From the NCBI RefSeq assembly GCF_000968375.1, contig NZ_CP009933.1:3472001-3536000 (forward strand): a stretch of DNA of 64,000 nt, read 5' to 3'. The notes under the pieces are model-generated. The model made no database searches. It was not told where the DNA came from and saw only the letters and a program-made list of their open reading frames with translations. The stretch is from Clostridium scatologenes (lineage in GTDB: Bacteria; Bacillota; Clostridia; Clostridiales; Clostridiaceae). Both the position numbers and the translations under genes were made by a program. Positions 46,021-53,557 of the stretch are shown one piece after another (position 1 is the first letter of the stretch; the number at the start of each line of letters is the position of its first letter).

Positions 46021-46890
46021 TTAAAGTAAATCAAGTGTTTTTATTATTCCATCTTTTAGTTCAAAATCTTTATTTTTAATGCACATTTGTCCAACAAATT
46101 TTGCTTTTCCCATAACCTTTTCACAAGCTTCAGAATATTTTATAGATCCTCCTAGATTAATGTCCTTCCATACAGCTTTATCTGTTCCTAATAATGAAAA
46201 TGTAGTCTTAGGACAAAGTAATACTATCATTTCATCATCAATCATTTCCTCAATGTTTTTTAATAATGGATAAGTAAACATTTCTACAGTCTGTTCTGCA
46301 TATTTAGGTCCTAAAATATTTAGTCCGCCAGAAGAGTCAGCATAACTAATCATGTTAACTCCTACTTTTTTAGCCTCTTCAACAAAGCGTAATGTTTCCT
46401 TTTGAAATTTATCAAAAATAGCCTTCATTGTGTCTGGTTCTTTTCTAAATATTTTAAAAACATGACGTGGATCGATTAAGACATTCATAATTGTAAATGG
46501 ACCTGAAATGTATAAAAGTACATTCTCACCTTTATCTCTTAAATATTTACAGGCTTTTAAAACCTCTGATATACGACCTTTGGAATAATCAATTTCAGGT
46601 AAATCTAATATTTCCTGTGCTTTTGTACAAATATACTCCTTTGCTCTTGGACCAGCTTTTTCATTTCCAAGATTAATTATTCCACCCATTGCTTCTCCCT
46701 CAACGGTATGACAAAATGGTAGCCCACAAAAATTTGCGTTATCATATTTCTTTAATTCCTCTGCCAATGTAGCCATGCTGTCCCAATGTTTATATGCCTC
46801 TGGAAACTGTAAACCTGTTTTTTCTGTAACTTGTTCATTAATCCCTTCAGAATTATCATACGTACAATTAAAATCAATAATTTTACTCAT
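46021..46890 (-). CDS. UroD-fold methyltransferase-like protein lacking the canonical zinc His
   Basis: A 289-residue member, shorter than its two paralogues. The barrel motifs are present (GENVLLYISGPFTIMNVLI; MISYADSSGGLNILGPKYAEQ). At the position of the zinc HxC motif it reads MIVLLCPKTTFSLLG, so Leu replaces His, with Cys kept. A late Cys occurs in VGQMCIKNKDF near the C terminus. It may be a non-metallated subunit, a differently liganded enzyme or a partner of the other two. I chose ATG 46890 (AGGAGGAATAAC upstream). It follows the CobW-like gene after a spacer with two hairpins. Confidence 0.8.
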   Translation of the reverse strand: MSKIIDFNCTYDNSEGINEQVTEKTGLQFPEAYKHWDSMATLAEELKKYDNANFCGLPFCHTVEGEAMGGIINLGNEKAGPRAKEYICTKAQEILDLPEIDYSKGRISEVLKACKYLRDKGENVLLYISGPFTIMNVLIDPRHVFKIFRKEPDTMKAIFDKFQKETLRFVEEAKKVGVNMISYADSSGGLNILGPKYAEQTVEMFTYPLLKNIEEMIDDEMIVLLCPKTTFSLLGTDKAVWKDINLGGSIKYSEACEKVMGKAKFVGQMCIKNKDFELKDGIIKTLDLL

Positions 46891-46915
46891 GTTATTCCTC
46901 CTTTTAGTCGGAAAC

Positions 46916-46972
46916 ACGGAGTAGTTAATCCTACTCGTTAAAGTCCATTTAGGACTTTAACCTCCCTTTATA
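46916..46972 (-). other. Two consecutive hairpins in the CobW-UroD spacer
   Basis: GGAGTAG/CTACTC around TTAATC (about 46917-46936) and TTAAAGTCC/GGACTTTAA around ATTTA (about 46938-46960), transcribed within the operon. No U-tract follows on minus. Likely an RNA-processing or translational insulation element. Confidence 0.45.
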
Positions 46973-47015
46973 AAATAAGTAATCAGACATTTTAAATTAT
47001 ATATATCTCTCTAAT

Positions 47016-47969
47016 TTAAAATTTTGGATATCTACTTAAAGCCTTTGATATATGTTTATTTTTAAAGCATTGTAATATTTTTTGCCTTTTCAACTCACTA
47101 CCTATAATAGCCAACTTAGTTTCTTTAAATCCCTCTACATAATCCCACTGAAAATGATGAGGAGTAAAATCAAAATAAATAAACTTTTTTGTGTCAAGCT
47201 CTAAAATTCCTTTAGCTCTCAAAACATAGCCATAATCCTTACCTTTTATAGAGTTTAATATTCTATCTATTTCTTCCTCTGTAAAATTTTTAGGATTAGC
47301 AATAGATACTGTGCTGAATACTTTACTTGCTGGTATTGATAGAGATTTTTCTTTTAAATCAACTTCAATGTTTTTAATTGTATCTAATATTTCAATTATT
47401 TCTTTACCTTCATAAGAATACCAATCATCCTTAATTATACATGCTTTCTCATTACTTAATTTTATCTTAGAAATTACTTCTTCAACTTTTAAATCATCTA
47501 CACTATCTATATGACTTAAAAATATAACATTAGCATTTTGAATTTGATCTAAATAAAATCCACCAAAGTTTTCTAAGTAATCATCAAACGCACTTACATC
47601 TATAATAGTTATAAGATGATTTACCCTTATTGGTAAATCCGAATTTTTAGAAATTTTCTTGCAAACCTTTACAATATCTGATAAATTTCCTACTCCAGAT
47701 GGCTCTATAAATATATGTTCAGGTTTATATTTTAGTGCTAATTCCTCTATACTATCTTTAAAATTTTTTACTAAGCTGCAACAAATACAGCCAGCATAAA
47801 TTTCTTTAATAGGTAGTTTGTCATTAATCAAGTCTCCATCAATGCCAATATCACCAAATTCATTCTCAATTAAAGCAATTTTACCCTTAATATTAGGAAT
47901 GATTTTTTTTAAAAATGTAGTTTTTCCAGCTCCTAAGAATCCAGAAATAATATTTACATTAATAATCAA
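47016..47969 (-). CDS. CobW/CobP-type G3E GTPase heading the methyltransferase operon
   Basis: A 317-residue P-loop GTPase. Walker A is ISGFLGAGKTTFLKK (residues 8-22), the metal-binding motif is GCICCSL (CxCC, about 60-66), and the G3 motif ESGVG-like IEPSGVGN follows. A C-terminal CobW_C domain (about 220-310) ends the protein. Such proteins deliver metals to enzymes. In corrinoid or zinc methyltransferase operons, a role in metal or cofactor loading is plausible, and the three downstream UroD-fold enzymes need zinc. It starts at TTG 47969 with GGAGG 6 bases upstream. It is first in the minus-strand operon. Confidence 0.87.
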   Translation of the reverse strand: MIINVNIISGFLGAGKTTFLKKIIPNIKGKIALIENEFGDIGIDGDLINDKLPIKEIYAGCICCSLVKNFKDSIEELALKYKPEHIFIEPSGVGNLSDIVKVCKKISKNSDLPIRVNHLITIIDVSAFDDYLENFGGFYLDQIQNANVIFLSHIDSVDDLKVEEVISKIKLSNEKACIIKDDWYSYEGKEIIEILDTIKNIEVDLKEKSLSIPASKVFSTVSIANPKNFTEEEIDRILNSIKGKDYGYVLRAKGILELDTKKFIYFDFTPHHFQWDYVEGFKETKLAIIGSELKRQKILQCFKNKHISKALSRYPKF

Positions 47970-48344
47970 TGCAAACCTCCTTTATTCACTGTTAATTATA
48001 TGTTAAGTAATTAACATATAATTTTAAAAATAAATTCATAATATTTTTTATTTATGTGTCATTTTATAGATAATCTTAAATTATTTTGTTGATATCTACT
48101 AATTAATTTTAACATTTAAAATACTATCGGTCTAATCATTATTAATTATTCTTTCCAACACATTTATAAGTTATATTTATACCTTTACATTTATAAATAT
48201 ATATGCATTAATCTACCTATTTTACTATAGATATTTTTAGCAACCATGACAAGATATCCTTTTCATTTTAATTCAAAATGAAGAAATTGTTGCAATTTTA
48301 TTAAATATGTATTAGTATATAATCATAAATTTAATAACTCAGAT
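47970..48344. other. A+T-rich divergent regulatory region
   Basis: About 375 bases between the divergent methyltransferase operon and the glycine riboswitch transcript. No gene or cobalamin riboswitch was seen. A TATAAT at 48318-48323 lies about 25 bases before the riboswitch and is its likely -10 box; the -35 is unclear (TTGCAA at 48290 is 22 bases away). Confidence 0.45.
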
Positions 48345-48520
48345 GAAAATAGTGGGAGAGTTATGGCTGTTGCCATTCACCGAAGAAGTAAATCTTTCAG
48401 GTACCTAATTTAAATTAGAGATGACCGCTATTGGATGAAACCTTGGAGAGACTCTTAATAGAGCACCGAAGGAGAAAGCCGCAAAGGCGAAACTCTCAGG
48501 TAAAAGGACAGGGGACAGGT
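48345..48520 (+). ncRNA. Tandem glycine riboswitch (gcvT motif)
   Basis: Two glycine aptamers in series. Each has the conserved CACCGAAG core (48378-48385 and 48464-48471) and a closing CAGGTA (48398-48403 and 48497-48502), with the GGGAGAG and TGGAGAGACTC helices upstream. A short linker with CTATTGGATGAAACC joins them. It is cis to the remnant of an AGCS symporter starting at 48659, the kind of gene commonly put under this riboswitch. An expression platform could be the hairpin AAAAGG/CCTTTT near 48612-48638. Confidence 0.93.
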
Positions 48521-48658
48521 AACATATCTTACAAAAGTAATATATTATCAATTACTTCATTTAGATCTTATCTATTCCCATTTGTATCTCCAATTACAAA
48601 ATATTTATAGTAAAAGGTATTTTTAGTACATGCCTTTTGACTAGGATGGAGGGATAAA

Positions 48659-48876
48659 ATGGATCAATTAACAAAACTACTTACTCAAATTAATTCTATC
48701 ATATGGGAGGATTCCTCTTTTAATACCATTAATGAGAATTGGAATCTAAATCACCATACTTCTAGGGTTACTTCAATTGTTCAAATTGTTTCTTACTCTA
48801 AAACTTATTTTTGAGAAAAATAACGAAAAAGATTATACTACTAGTTTTGAACCATTATATACTGCACTAACAGCCT
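48659..48876 (+). pseudogene. AGCS (sodium:alanine/glycine symporter) remnant
   Basis: It starts with a good ribosome site (GGATGGAGGG) and ATG 48659 coding MDQLTKLLTQINSIIW, the usual AGCS N terminus. A frameshift follows near 48707; the +2 frame then reads RIPLLIPLMRIGI, a TAA stop, ITILLGLLQLFKLFLTLKLI and TSFEPLYTALTA, which matches the AGCS pattern PLLxLLxGTGIYLTIRLG...LKLIF...TSFxALxTALAAT. Homology stops abruptly at the MITE-like element. At most about 70 of some 450 codons remain, so the gene is dead. Confidence 0.82.
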
Positions 48877-49157
48877 TTTTTTCAGAGGACAGAGGACAAT
48901 TGACAGAGGATAATGAAGGATGATTTTTCTCCGCTTCACTACGAAAAATCTTTAATTTTAAAAAACTCACGTTTTTTTGTTTTTAATAAATATTTTCTAA
49001 GTAAGTAAAACTATCTAAAAATCATAGATTTTAGCAGGAAGCTAAAGCAATGTTTTGCTTTAGCAAAACAAGCTTAAAAATAAATTAGTTTTCTGACATA
49101 AGGAAGAAAACTCACCTTCATTGTCCTCTGTGCTCTGTCAAATGTCCTCTGAAAAAG
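48877..49157. mobile_element. MITE-like repeat C element interrupting the AGCS remnant
   Basis: About 281 bases without a coding frame, bounded by imperfect inverted ends: left TTTTTTCAGAGGACAGAGGA continuing through GACAGAGGATAATGAAGG, and right, complemented, CTTTTTCAGAGGACATTTGA continuing to CAATGAAGG. The left terminal 20 bases recur at 9532-9551. An internal hairpin GCTAAAGCA/TGCTTTAGC lies at about 49042-49065. No transposase is present, so movement would require a helper elsewhere. Confidence 0.65.
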
Positions 49158-49270
49158 TTGAGGAAGTACCTTTTTCGCATTATTTTAATGTAAAATTATT
49201 CATTTGTTTAAAAATAATAACTAAAAAAAACAAATTTAAAAACAGTGATATTTAGAAAGGCGGAATATAT

Positions 49271-50665
49271 ATGTCAGAAAATCAAAATTTATCAAGAGGT
49301 TTAAAAAATCGTCATGTCCAGTTACTGGCAATTGGCGGTGCAATTGGTACTGGATTATTCCTTGGTTCAGGAAGATCAATTCACTTAGCTGGTCCATCTA
49401 TTTTATTTGCATATATGATAACAGGTATAATGCTATTCTTTGTTATGCGTGCTCTTGGAGAATTATTGCTTTCAAATTTGAACTACCATTCTTTTGTAGA
49501 GTTTGTATATGATTATTTAGGAGAAGGAGCAGCATTCATCACTGGATGGACATATTGGTTTTGCTGGGTTTCACTTGCTATGGCTGATGTAGCTGCCACT
49601 GGACTTTATATACAATACTGGTTTCCAAATGTAGCTAGGTGGGTTCCAAGCCTTATAGTTCTTGTAATTTTGCTAATAATGAACCTTACTGCAGTAAAGT
49701 TATTCGGTGAAATGGAATTCTGGTTTGCTCTAATTAAAGTTATCGCAATTTTAGCACTTATTATAGTTGGTACATTTATGATTATAAAAGGATTTTCTAC
49801 AAATGCTGGTGCATCTAGCTTTACAAACCTCTGGAATCACGGTGGCTGGTTGCCAAATGGGGTAAGTGGTTTTATCCTTTCTTTCCAAATGGTTGTATTT
49901 GCTTTTACTGGAATTGAATTAGTAGGACTTACAGCTGGCGAAACTGAAAACCCAGAATATGTTATTCCAAAAGCTATTAACAATATTCCAATTAGAATTA
50001 TTATTTTCTATGTAGGAGCACTTACTATTATTATGGGTATATACCCTTGGAATTCAATTGATCCAACTAAAAGCCCATTTGTACAGGTATTTTCTGCAGT
50101 GGGAGTAGCAGCAGCAGCAAGTATTGTAAACTTTGTTGTACTAACATCAGCTGCATCTGCTTGTAATAGTGGTATCTTCAGTACAAGCCGTATGGTTTAT
50201 TCTCTTGCTAAAGAAAATAATGCACCTAAATCAATGAAAAAATTAACCTCTAATCACATACCTTCTAATGCTACAATATTCTCTGCAACTGTCATATTGA
50301 TTTCGGTTATATTAAATTACATTATGCCTGAAGGAGTATTTGTACTCATTACAAGTATATCAACGTTTTGTTATATATTCATATGGGCAATTATAATTAT
50401 CTGTCATATAAAATATCGTAAAAACAAACCAGAACTTGCAGCTAAAAGCAAATTCAAAATGCCACTTTATCCAATTATAAACTATTTAATCCTAGCATTC
50501 TTTGCTTTTGTTTTAGTTACTTTAGCACTTAATAATGAAACTCGTGTAGCCTTATTTGTAACACCTGTATGGTTTATAATGCTTGGAGTAATTTACAAGG
50601 TAGTTAAATCAAAAAAGAAAAATCAAGAAAAAGATCTTCATGATGTGGATGGAAATTTAGCATAA
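49271..50665 (+). CDS. Amino acid permease, CycA/AnsP-like (APC superfamily)
   Basis: A 464-residue permease with 12 predicted membrane helices. SRGLKNRHVQLLAIGGAIGTGLFLGSG (residues 7-33, quoted in part: HVQLLAIGGAIGTGLFLG) is the AAT-family signature. TGIELVGLTAGETENPEYVIPKAI (about 214-237, in part VGLTAGETENPE) follows. It most resembles the D-serine/D-alanine/glycine transporters (CycA), though proline, GABA or asparagine specificity is possible. ATG 49271 follows AAAGGCGG. It lies downstream of the glycine riboswitch, AGCS remnant and repeat C, so it may now be under riboswitch control if transcription reads through. Confidence 0.88.
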   Translation: MSENQNLSRGLKNRHVQLLAIGGAIGTGLFLGSGRSIHLAGPSILFAYMITGIMLFFVMRALGELLLSNLNYHSFVEFVYDYLGEGAAFITGWTYWFCWVSLAMADVAATGLYIQYWFPNVARWVPSLIVLVILLIMNLTAVKLFGEMEFWFALIKVIAILALIIVGTFMIIKGFSTNAGASSFTNLWNHGGWLPNGVSGFILSFQMVVFAFTGIELVGLTAGETENPEYVIPKAINNIPIRIIIFYVGALTIIMGIYPWNSIDPTKSPFVQVFSAVGVAAAASIVNFVVLTSAASACNSGIFSTSRMVYSLAKENNAPKSMKKLTSNHIPSNATIFSATVILISVILNYIMPEGVFVLITSISTFCYIFIWAIIIICHIKYRKNKPELAAKSKFKMPLYPIINYLILAFFAFVLVTLALNNETRVALFVTPVWFIMLGVIYKVVKSKKKNQEKDLHDVDGNLA

Positions 50666-50689
50666 ACTGAAATCTCGCAGTTTAAGAAC

Positions 50690-50925
50690 AATGCGACACA
50701 ACTTTTTAGGTGGAGTCCGCATTGAATATATGGTGTATAAAAGCCAACCGTTCATTAAGGAGCTCTAATGTCTAAAATTCTCTCAAAAGCTTTTATACAC
50801 CATATATTCAAAGCTCCCTCCACCTAAAAAGTTGTGTAGTAACTGCTGTAATTCTAATATGAAAAATTGCCTATAGTACATTATGGCTCTAAATAAAAAG
50901 CGTAGCTTTCATAAATACTTATTAC
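50690..50925 (+). repeat. Dispersed repeat B, copy 2 with long palindrome
   Basis: Two 48-base arms (50697-50744 and 50789-50836) are complementary at all but about five positions, beginning CACAACTTTTTAGGTGGAG and ending GGTGTATAAAAGC, around a 44-base loop. A tail to about 50925 matches copy 3 at 6464-6545, and the left arm matches copy 1 at 19637-19727. It lies just after the permease stop and may terminate it. Confidence 0.65.
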
Positions 50926-51059
50926 ATAGTTTATGTATATTTCAGCTAATTTAATAATATCCTATGGCGCAGCCTGCAAAATAGGAAGTTAATCTATTGT
51001 GCTATTTGAAACTTAAAGTATAAAAATTTTAGAACTTTAAACACTTTGTAAAATCCTTC

Positions 51060-51830
51060 TTATTCTTTTACCCAATAGCTACTACAATCATCATAACGTT
51101 CCATAAAACCATACTCTATTAAGGCTCTTCTAGTAGTAGCATAGTCCTCATTTATTCTTTGTAAAATTCTATTGATCTCTTTTTCAGAGTATTTTTTTCC
51201 TTTAGAAAAATTCTTAATTATTTCAGATAAAACTATTATTTTCTTCTTTTCCTTGGATGGAAATGTTTTTACTGCTCCATTTTCATCCATATAATTTTTA
51301 ATTGTACTTTCTCTTTCATTATCAGTAATATTATATCTATCATCTATGGTAGTTGCTGTTTTGTGAGCATCACATAAAATATCCTTGTCTAATATGTTTA
51401 CCTTTTTTTGTGTGTTGGATGATATTAATTCCATCACAGACAAAAATAATCTTGCCTGCTTTTCTTTTTCACGTAATTTATAACGATGATTTCTTATAGT
51501 AGAATGTGCTACTCCAAGCTTTACTGAAATTTCCTTATCAGTTAATCCTGATGCTATTAATAGTAATAATTCCCTTTGAATCTGTGATATTCCCATAAAT
51601 GATGGATTCATACCCAATAAATATTCTAAAGTAGAACCATGTTTTTCTAATATATGAAGCTCAGCAGCCTTTTTTGAATCATACAGCATAGAATCAATTT
51701 CATATATCCTTCCCTTTGTAAATTCCTCCTCACAAATTATACATTTATAACTTTCTTCTAATTCAACATAACCTTTTTTTACCTCTTCAATACTTGCATC
51801 CCAAAATAGTTCTTTATTACTTTTATTCAT
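51060..51830 (-). CDS. LuxR-type HTH regulator with DUF2087 domain
   Basis: About 256 residues. A zinc-finger-like N-terminal pair (YKCIICEEEF; LHILEKHGS, CxxC and H...H) precedes a LuxR/GerE-type HTH (LLLIASGLTDKEISVKLGVAHSTIRNHRYKLREKEKQA, in part LTDKEISVKLGVAHSTIRNH, about 100-120). The C-terminal DUF2087 (EINRILQRINEDYATTRRALIEYGFMERY) is a small winged-helix-like module often found with HTH proteins. Ligand unknown. I chose ATG 51830 behind AGAGGTG. It is a lone gene on minus; the target is not apparent. Confidence 0.84.
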   Translation of the reverse strand: MNKSNKELFWDASIEEVKKGYVELEESYKCIICEEEFTKGRIYEIDSMLYDSKKAAELHILEKHGSTLEYLLGMNPSFMGISQIQRELLLLIASGLTDKEISVKLGVAHSTIRNHRYKLREKEKQARLFLSVMELISSNTQKKVNILDKDILCDAHKTATTIDDRYNITDNERESTIKNYMDENGAVKTFPSKEKKKIIVLSEIIKNFSKGKKYSEKEINRILQRINEDYATTRRALIEYGFMERYDDCSSYWVKE

Positions 51831-52105
51831 ATTATCTGACACCTCTACATTTATTTATATATTAAATTATATGCCTATTTCGGTATTATGTCTATATATA
51901 AATAGACTTTTTTAAATTAAGTCTACGATTTTATAGTATCACCCAAAAATATTACATCTATATAATGAATACTATTTTAATTATTTATGCTGTCTAATAC
52001 AATTTCAACTTTACTAAATTAAGTATTTTTTCACTTGTTTTATTGACAAATTAATATTTTATATCTACTATTTATTATATAATTTTATTTTAAGAGGTGA
52101 ATAAT

Positions 52106-52606
52106 ATGAATTTAATAAAAACAAAAAATTCAAAATTTACAATTAGATTTGCAACACCTGAGGATGCTAGCTTAGTTGTGGAATATATGATAAAGTTGGG
52201 TACATATCAAAAAATGGCGGATAAAATTACAGCAACTAAAGAAAATGTTTATAAACTTTTATCAGAAAATAAAGGAGAAGCAATTTTCGGTGATTATGAT
52301 GGACAAACTGTTGCTTTTATTTACTTTTGTTATAATTCATCAGCTTTTATAGGACAGGCGGGTATTTATATAGATGCCTTTTATATTGATAAAAGTGTAC
52401 GATCAAAGGGACTTGGAAAAATTATGATGGCCTTTATGTCAAAGCTTGCACTTGAAAGAGGTTGTAAAAGAATAGAGTGGGGTTGTTTAGATTGGAACGA
52501 ACCAAGTATTAATTTTTATAGGAACCTTGGTGCAACTAGTGTAGATACTATGACTATATATAGATTTTCTCAAGATAAATTAAAAGAAAATGCTGATAGA
52601 TTTTAG
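52106..52606 (+). CDS. GNAT family N-acetyltransferase
   Basis: A 166-residue acetyltransferase. FTIRFATPEDASLVVEYM starts the fold, and YIDAFYIDKSVRSKGLGKIMM (about residues 95-115) contains the acetyl-CoA pyrophosphate loop RSKGLG. NEPSINFYRNLGATSVD near the C terminus is the usual alpha4-beta7 segment. The pattern resembles diamine or small-molecule GNATs; substrate cannot be assigned. I chose ATG 52106, 7 bases after AAGAGGTG, over the GTG inside the ribosome site. Confidence 0.87.
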   Translation: MNLIKTKNSKFTIRFATPEDASLVVEYMIKLGTYQKMADKITATKENVYKLLSENKGEAIFGDYDGQTVAFIYFCYNSSAFIGQAGIYIDAFYIDKSVRSKGLGKIMMAFMSKLALERGCKRIEWGCLDWNEPSINFYRNLGATSVDTMTIYRFSQDKLKENADRF

Positions 52607-52657
52607 TATGCATAAATTTAACAAAGCACATTGTATTTTCTATAATAAAAATGCTCA

Positions 52658-52755
52658 AAATCAAGTGATTCTAAGACTCAGATGGAGTTTACTTATGAAG
52701 GAATACCTCTCTTCATCTGAGTCTTAAAAAAACTTATTCATGGAAGTGTTACGGA
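52658..52755 (+). repeat. Dispersed repeat A, copy 3
   Basis: AATCAAGTGATTCTAAGACT then CAGATGGAGTTTACTTATGA, with internal inverted repeat GACTCAGATG (52672-52681) and CATCTGAGTC (about 52718-52727). It shares its first 20 bases nearly exactly with copies 1 and 4, and aligns along its length with copy 2. Confidence 0.6.
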
Positions 52756-52797
52756 TAGTAGCCAAAGGAATCTTTAGGTATTATAATTCATTAGATC

Positions 52798-53490
52798 TTA
52801 TGTATCTATCTTATACCCTACTCCCCAAACTGTTTTGATGTACCTTGGATTCTTAAAATTATCCTTTAATTTAGTTCTCAAATTTTTCATATGAGTCATT
52901 ATTGTAGAATCACATTCATAAAATTCTTCATTCCAAATGTTTTCATATATATTTCTACTACTAAAGACTTTTCCTCTATTTTGAGCTAATAATCTTAATA
53001 TTTCAAACTCTTTTACCGTTAAGTGGATTTCTTCATCCCCTACATACACTTGATGCTTCAAGAAATTAATTTTTAAATTTTCTATCACTATCTCATCTTC
53101 ATTTATATTATTTGGCTTAACTTTAAGGTATCTTCTCAATTGAGCTTTAATTCTAACCATAAGTTCTAATGGATTAAATGGCTTACCTATATAATCATCA
53201 GCTCCATTTAATATTCCAGATATTTTATCATTATCTTCTCTTTTAGCAGATAACATTATTATAGGAGTATCTTTGTAGGTTCTAATTTTCTTGCATATGC
53301 TTATTCCATCTATATCTGGAAGCATTATATCTAATACCACAAGCTTAATATCCTCTTCTTTTAATATTTGCAATGCTCTTATCCCATTCTCTGCTAAAAA
53401 AACTCCATATCCTTCATTTATTAAATATATTTCTATTAAATCTCTAATTTCTTTTTCATCATCTACTACTAATATATTTATTTTATTCAT
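52798..53490 (-). CDS. OmpR/PhoB-type response regulator (VanR-like)
   Basis: A 230-residue regulator. The receiver has ILVVDDEKEIRDLIE (residues 5-19), the phosphoacceptor Asp in LVVLDIMLPDIDG (about 50-62), and Lys in IGKPFNPLELMVR. The winged-helix C-terminal domain has TVKEFEILRLLAQNRGKVFS and YIKTVWGVGYKID. It pairs with the histidine kinase encoded 67 bases upstream. It is the last gene of the hydrolase-kinase-regulator cluster. Confidence 0.92.
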   Translation of the reverse strand: MNKINILVVDDEKEIRDLIEIYLINEGYGVFLAENGIRALQILKEEDIKLVVLDIMLPDIDGISICKKIRTYKDTPIIMLSAKREDNDKISGILNGADDYIGKPFNPLELMVRIKAQLRRYLKVKPNNINEDEIVIENLKINFLKHQVYVGDEEIHLTVKEFEILRLLAQNRGKVFSSRNIYENIWNEEFYECDSTIMTHMKNLRTKLKDNFKNPRYIKTVWGVGYKIDT

Positions 53491-53557
53491 AAATTATATT
53501 TAGTGAGAGAGTGTATAATAAGTACCAAACTCTTACTAAAGCTCACCTCTTTTCTTC

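Noticed and set aside
47970..48344. Cobalamin riboswitch before the corrinoid methyltransferase operon
   Set aside because: No B12-box-like GCCACTG element or G+C-rich aptamer is visible in the leader.
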